15,705 nucleotides of DNA from an uncultured Bacilli bacterium (GTDB lineage Bacteria > Bacillota_I > Bacilli_A > RF39 > UBA660), in contig CAKOTD010000027.1 of assembly GCA_934120015.1 (NCBI GenBank), forward strand, positions 1 to 15,705, in the 5' to 3' direction. How positions within the stretch are numbered: the stretch's first letter is position 1; the number at the start of each line of letters is the position of its first letter. Below, in pieces: positions 12,994 through 15,705 of the stretch. Position numbers and translations under genes: made by a program. Under the pieces are notes generated by a model that saw nothing but the letters and a program-made list of their open reading frames with translations, was not told where the DNA came from and ran no database searches.

Positions 12994-15177
12994 ATGAAAA
13001 AACCAGAGTTATTAGCCCCAGCTGGGTCAATGGAATCATTTTATGCAGCTATTAATGCTGGTTGTGATGCAGTTTATATGGCTGGATATTCATTTGGAGC
13101 TAGAGCTTTTGCTTCTAACTTTTCTAATGAAGAAATAATTAAATGTATTAATTATGCACATTTATATGGTGTAAAAGTATATATAACAGTAAATACTATT
13201 GTTTATGAAGATGAAGTAGAAATGTTTATGAATTATATTGATTTTTTACATATGAATAATGTAGATGCAGTTATTATGCAAGACTTAGGTATGATTGATT
13301 TAGTTAGAAAAACATATCCTAACCTGGAAATTCATTCATCAACACAAATGCATATTTATAATCCAGCAGGTGTTAAATTCTTAGAAGATTTAGGTATTAA
13401 AAGAGTAGTACTTGCTCGTGAAACAGATATTAAGATGATTAAAAAAATAAAAGAAAACAGCAAGGCTGAAATAGAGGTATTTGTACATGGGGCATTATGT
13501 ATGTCGTATTCGGGTCAATGTCTGATGAGTAGTCTTATAGGTGGTAGAAGTGGAAATCGTGGTAAATGTGCAGGAACATGCCGCCAAATGTATGATCTTG
13601 TAGATGAAAATAATAAAAAATATAATAATGAAAAGTATCTATTAAGTACTAGGGACTTAAATACTTTAGAAAGAATTGGAGAATTAATAGATCTGGGAAT
13701 TGATAGTCTTAAAATAGAAGGTAGAATGAAACGTCCAGAATATGTATATATAGTAGTAAAAATATATCGTAAAGCAATAGATAATTACCTTAAATATAAA
13801 AATACAAAATTAACTTCTGCTGATATACTAGAATTAACAAAAATATATAATCGTAAATTTACAGAAGGATATCTATTTAATAGTAAAGATATAATGAACA
13901 CTTATAGACCTAATCATTTAGGAATAAATATAGGCAAAGTTATAAAAAAAGAAAAAAATAAAATTTATATACGATTATCTGATGTACTTGTAAAAGGTGA
14001 TGGTATAAGATTTTTAAATAAAAAAGATGATACAGGTTTAACAATAACAAAGATGTTTTTAAACGGAAAAGAAGTAATAGAAGCCCATAAAAATGATATT
14101 ATAAGTATAACATCCTTAGAAGAATGTGATATAGGTGCTAATGTAATTAAAACTACTGATATAAAACAATTAAATGAGATTAATTACGAAATAAATAATA
14201 TAAAGAGAAAGGTAAAAATTGATGCCAGTATAGATATAAAAGCCAAATATCCAATAAAAATTAAACTAACAGATGGAGTAAATAATATTTATTATGAAAG
14301 TAGTTATATTGTAGATGGTGCTATAAAAAGAAATACTACAAAAATAGAGGTAGAAAAACAATTCAAAAAAACTAATGATACAATATATGAATTTAATAAA
14401 CTTGAAATTGATATAGATGATGGTTCTTTTATTCCAGTATCTAAATTAAATGAAGTGAGAAGAAAAATACTAAATTTAATGGATGAAAAAAGATTATATA
14501 GTACTAATTATAAGAAGGAAAAGTATGAAATAGTTGTTCCTGCTTTTGATAGAGATTTTGGTATAAATGTTTTTGTTAGAAATGAAAAGTTATATAAAAG
14601 AATAAGTAGCAAAAATATTAAAAATATCTATATGAAAGAAAATATTTATAATGAAATTAATGATGAGAGAAAAATAATTAGATTAGATAGAGTAAATAAT
14701 ACTATAAAAAAATATAATAAAGCATTGGTTTCTGATATATCATCAATATTTAATGGTTGTTATACTGATTTTTCATTTAATGTTGTAAATTCATATGCAG
14801 TAGCTTTCTTACATGCAATTGGTGTAAATAGAGTTACTCTTTCACATGAACTAACAGATACACAAATAAATAATTTAATTACTAGGTATAAGAATAGATA
14901 TCATGAAAATCCAAATTTAGAACTAATTGTATATGGTAGAGAAGAAATGATGATATCAAAGTATAATATACTTAATAATTTAAATAAAAATAATAATTAT
15001 TATTTAAAAGATAAATATAATAATTTAATGCCTGTTATAAATGAAAATAATATAACAACAATATATAATTATAAAATTAAAAATTTAGAGAATATAACTG
15101 ATTATCACAAAATGGGGATAAATTATTTTAGATATGAGTATTTAAATGAGAAGGAAATGATAGGAGAAAATTTATGA
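12994..15177 (+). CDS. U32-family protein, probable RNA hydroxylation enzyme (long type)
   Basis: Annotated as peptidase U32, but characterised bacterial members (TrhP, RlhA) hydroxylate tRNA or rRNA with prephenate-dependent chemistry. The N-terminal half is well conserved: KPELLAPAGSMESFYAAINAGCDAVYMA, then EIHSSTQMHIYNPAG, KRVVLARE and VFVHGALCMSYSGQC. Four cysteines, Cys169, Cys176, Cys192 and Cys196, fit the iron-sulfur-type ligand set of the family. DSLKIEGRMKRPEYV follows. At 727 aa it is the long type with extra domains; residues from about 510 look like a second, degraded U32-like half (LELIVYGREEMMISKYNIL, then YYLKDKYNNLMPV) without its own cysteine cluster. ATG 12994 is chosen over 12982 because GGTGAT sits four bases upstream. 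Its stop overlaps the next gene by four bases (ATGA). The RNA target cannot be decided here. Confidence 0.9.
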   Translation: MKKPELLAPAGSMESFYAAINAGCDAVYMAGYSFGARAFASNFSNEEIIKCINYAHLYGVKVYITVNTIVYEDEVEMFMNYIDFLHMNNVDAVIMQDLGMIDLVRKTYPNLEIHSSTQMHIYNPAGVKFLEDLGIKRVVLARETDIKMIKKIKENSKAEIEVFVHGALCMSYSGQCLMSSLIGGRSGNRGKCAGTCRQMYDLVDENNKKYNNEKYLLSTRDLNTLERIGELIDLGIDSLKIEGRMKRPEYVYIVVKIYRKAIDNYLKYKNTKLTSADILELTKIYNRKFTEGYLFNSKDIMNTYRPNHLGINIGKVIKKEKNKIYIRLSDVLVKGDGIRFLNKKDDTGLTITKMFLNGKEVIEAHKNDIISITSLEECDIGANVIKTTDIKQLNEINYEINNIKRKVKIDASIDIKAKYPIKIKLTDGVNNIYYESSYIVDGAIKRNTTKIEVEKQFKKTNDTIYEFNKLEIDIDDGSFIPVSKLNEVRRKILNLMDEKRLYSTNYKKEKYEIVVPAFDRDFGINVFVRNEKLYKRISSKNIKNIYMKENIYNEINDERKIIRLDRVNNTIKKYNKALVSDISSIFNGCYTDFSFNVVNSYAVAFLHAIGVNRVTLSHELTDTQINNLITRYKNRYHENPNLELIVYGREEMMISKYNILNNLNKNNNYYLKDKYNNLMPVINENNITTIYNYKIKNLENITDYHKMGINYFRYEYLNEKEMIGENL

Positions 15178-15578
15178 GAAAAATATTTTTGGTTTTAGCG
15201 GTAGTAATTTTATTAATGTCTGGATGTAGTCAAAAGAAGAATAAGTCAAATGATATATTTGATGATACCAAAGAAATAGTAGATGAAATAAATGAAGCAA
15301 AAAGAAATGTTGCAAAAAATTCGGCATATAATTTAAGACATAGTGTAGAACTTTATTATCACATTTTATTAATAGATATGGTTTCATTTGAAGAAATTGT
15401 ATTTACTTGTAGTAAAGATGGCTGTGCAACCGAAAATGAAACTTTAGATTTATATGGTGATGCACCAACAAGTGGAACTATAACAATCAATTATGATGGA
15501 ACATTTGAATTTAATAATATTGTAATAAATGGTTACAAATGTAATATACCAAAAACAGGTACAATTACCTGTTCATAG
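15174..15578 (+). CDS. small lipoprotein with a pilin-like C-terminal region
   Basis: A 134-aa protein with a clear lipoprotein signal: basic start (RK), hydrophobic stretch 4-15, and lipobox LMSGC with Cys18, followed by a lysine-rich tether. A short acidic helix (FDDTKEIVDEINEAKRNVAK) leads to a region (about 49-134) with AYNLRHSVELYY, then SGTITINYDGTFEFNN and IVINGYKCNIPKTGTITC. This last part resembles the beta-rich tail of type IV pilin-like proteins seen in low-GC Gram-positives, but here it is fused to a lipid anchor instead of a prepilin signal (by-eye judgement). Four cysteines beyond the lipobox could form two disulfides outside the cell. It overlaps the U32 stop by four bases, with GGAG about eight bases upstream, so it is translationally coupled. 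Function is unknown. Confidence 0.8.
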   Translation: MRKIFLVLAVVILLMSGCSQKKNKSNDIFDDTKEIVDEINEAKRNVAKNSAYNLRHSVELYYHILLIDMVSFEEIVFTCSKDGCATENETLDLYGDAPTSGTITINYDGTFEFNNIVINGYKCNIPKTGTITCS

Positions 15579-15604
15579 TAGAAGTTAGTGCTTCAATATA
15601 AATA

Positions 15605-15636
15605 AGAGATGAAAGGCTTAAGTCTTTCATTTTTTT
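15605..15636 (+). terminator. strong intrinsic terminator after the lipoprotein gene
   Basis: ATGAAAG (15609-15615) pairs with CTTTCAT (15624-15630); two inner pairs (one G-U) tighten the loop to TTAA, and further A-T and G-U pairs can form outside. Seven T (15630-15636) follow. This closes the U32-lipoprotein unit. Beyond it, 15637-15705 holds no gene; TATAAT at 15699-15704 could be the -10 of a gene outside the window, but its -35 is poor. Confidence 0.85.
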
Positions 15637-15705
15637 ATATACTAGGAAAGTTCTTTTAAATTTTTTTAGCAAGAATTTATGTACCTATAGTTAACAAATA
15701 TAATT

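Noticed and set aside
1..15705. Alternative genetic code (UGA as Trp), as in Mycoplasma relatives
   Set aside because: TGA ends tsaE and the U32 gene with correct lengths, and Trp is written TGG throughout.
1..15705. CRISPR array, insertion sequence or long direct repeats
   Set aside because: Reading both strands I saw no regularly spaced repeats, transposase motifs or terminal inverted repeats; the A/T-rich patches are low-complexity only.

Overview
The window looks like a chromosomal segment of a very AT-rich, low-GC Gram-positive bacterium (Bacillota; perhaps an uncultured gut Bacilli or Clostridia lineage, which is inference). The signs are GGTGAT/AGGTGG-type ribosome sites, encoded CCA ends on both tRNAs, consensus sigma-A promoters, the dusB-lysS adjacency, and the standard code (TGA is a stop, TGG is Trp). 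Nearly all genes lie on the + strand; one small gene is on the - strand.

Layout. The window opens in the 3' part of a 5S rRNA gene (1-58), followed by a short open frame with no good start. From 322 to 2782 runs a compact, overlapping operon tsaE-tsaB-rimI-like-tsaD, which supplies most of the t6A37 tRNA-modification machinery. From 2829 to 5454 is a glutamate/glutamine translation cluster: a tRNA-Gln (anticodon CUG), a glutamyl-tRNA synthetase of the approximately 540-residue subtype, a decayed unidentified gene, and a tRNA-Glu (anticodon CUC). A solitary type IV pilin-like gene follows (5517-5918).

From 5958 to about 11766 is a long apparent operon with a consensus promoter at one end and a 17-bp terminator at the other: tRNA-dihydrouridine synthase, an RDD membrane protein, lysyl-tRNA synthetase, a histidine phosphatase, acetate kinase and an NrnA-like DHH phosphoesterase. 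That terminator is symmetric and also ends the convergent - strand gene for a Tyr/Asn-rich, coat-like small protein (11778-12002). Then come a membrane-anchored protein with a degenerate NodB (polysaccharide deacetylase) fold, and a U32-family RNA-hydroxylation-type protein translationally coupled to a small lipoprotein whose tail resembles a pilin domain. A strong terminator at about 15605-15636 closes the unit.

The main theme is tRNA charging and modification: t6A synthesis, dihydrouridine, probable U32-type hydroxylation, GluRS, LysRS and two tRNAs. I see no CRISPR array, insertion sequence, prophage or obvious defence system. The most interesting points are the tRNA-Gln(CUG)/GluRS/tRNA-Glu(CUC) grouping, the terminator that repeats the tRNA-Glu anticodon loop, the deacetylase-like protein that has lost its catalytic residues, and the lipoprotein with a pilin-like tail.
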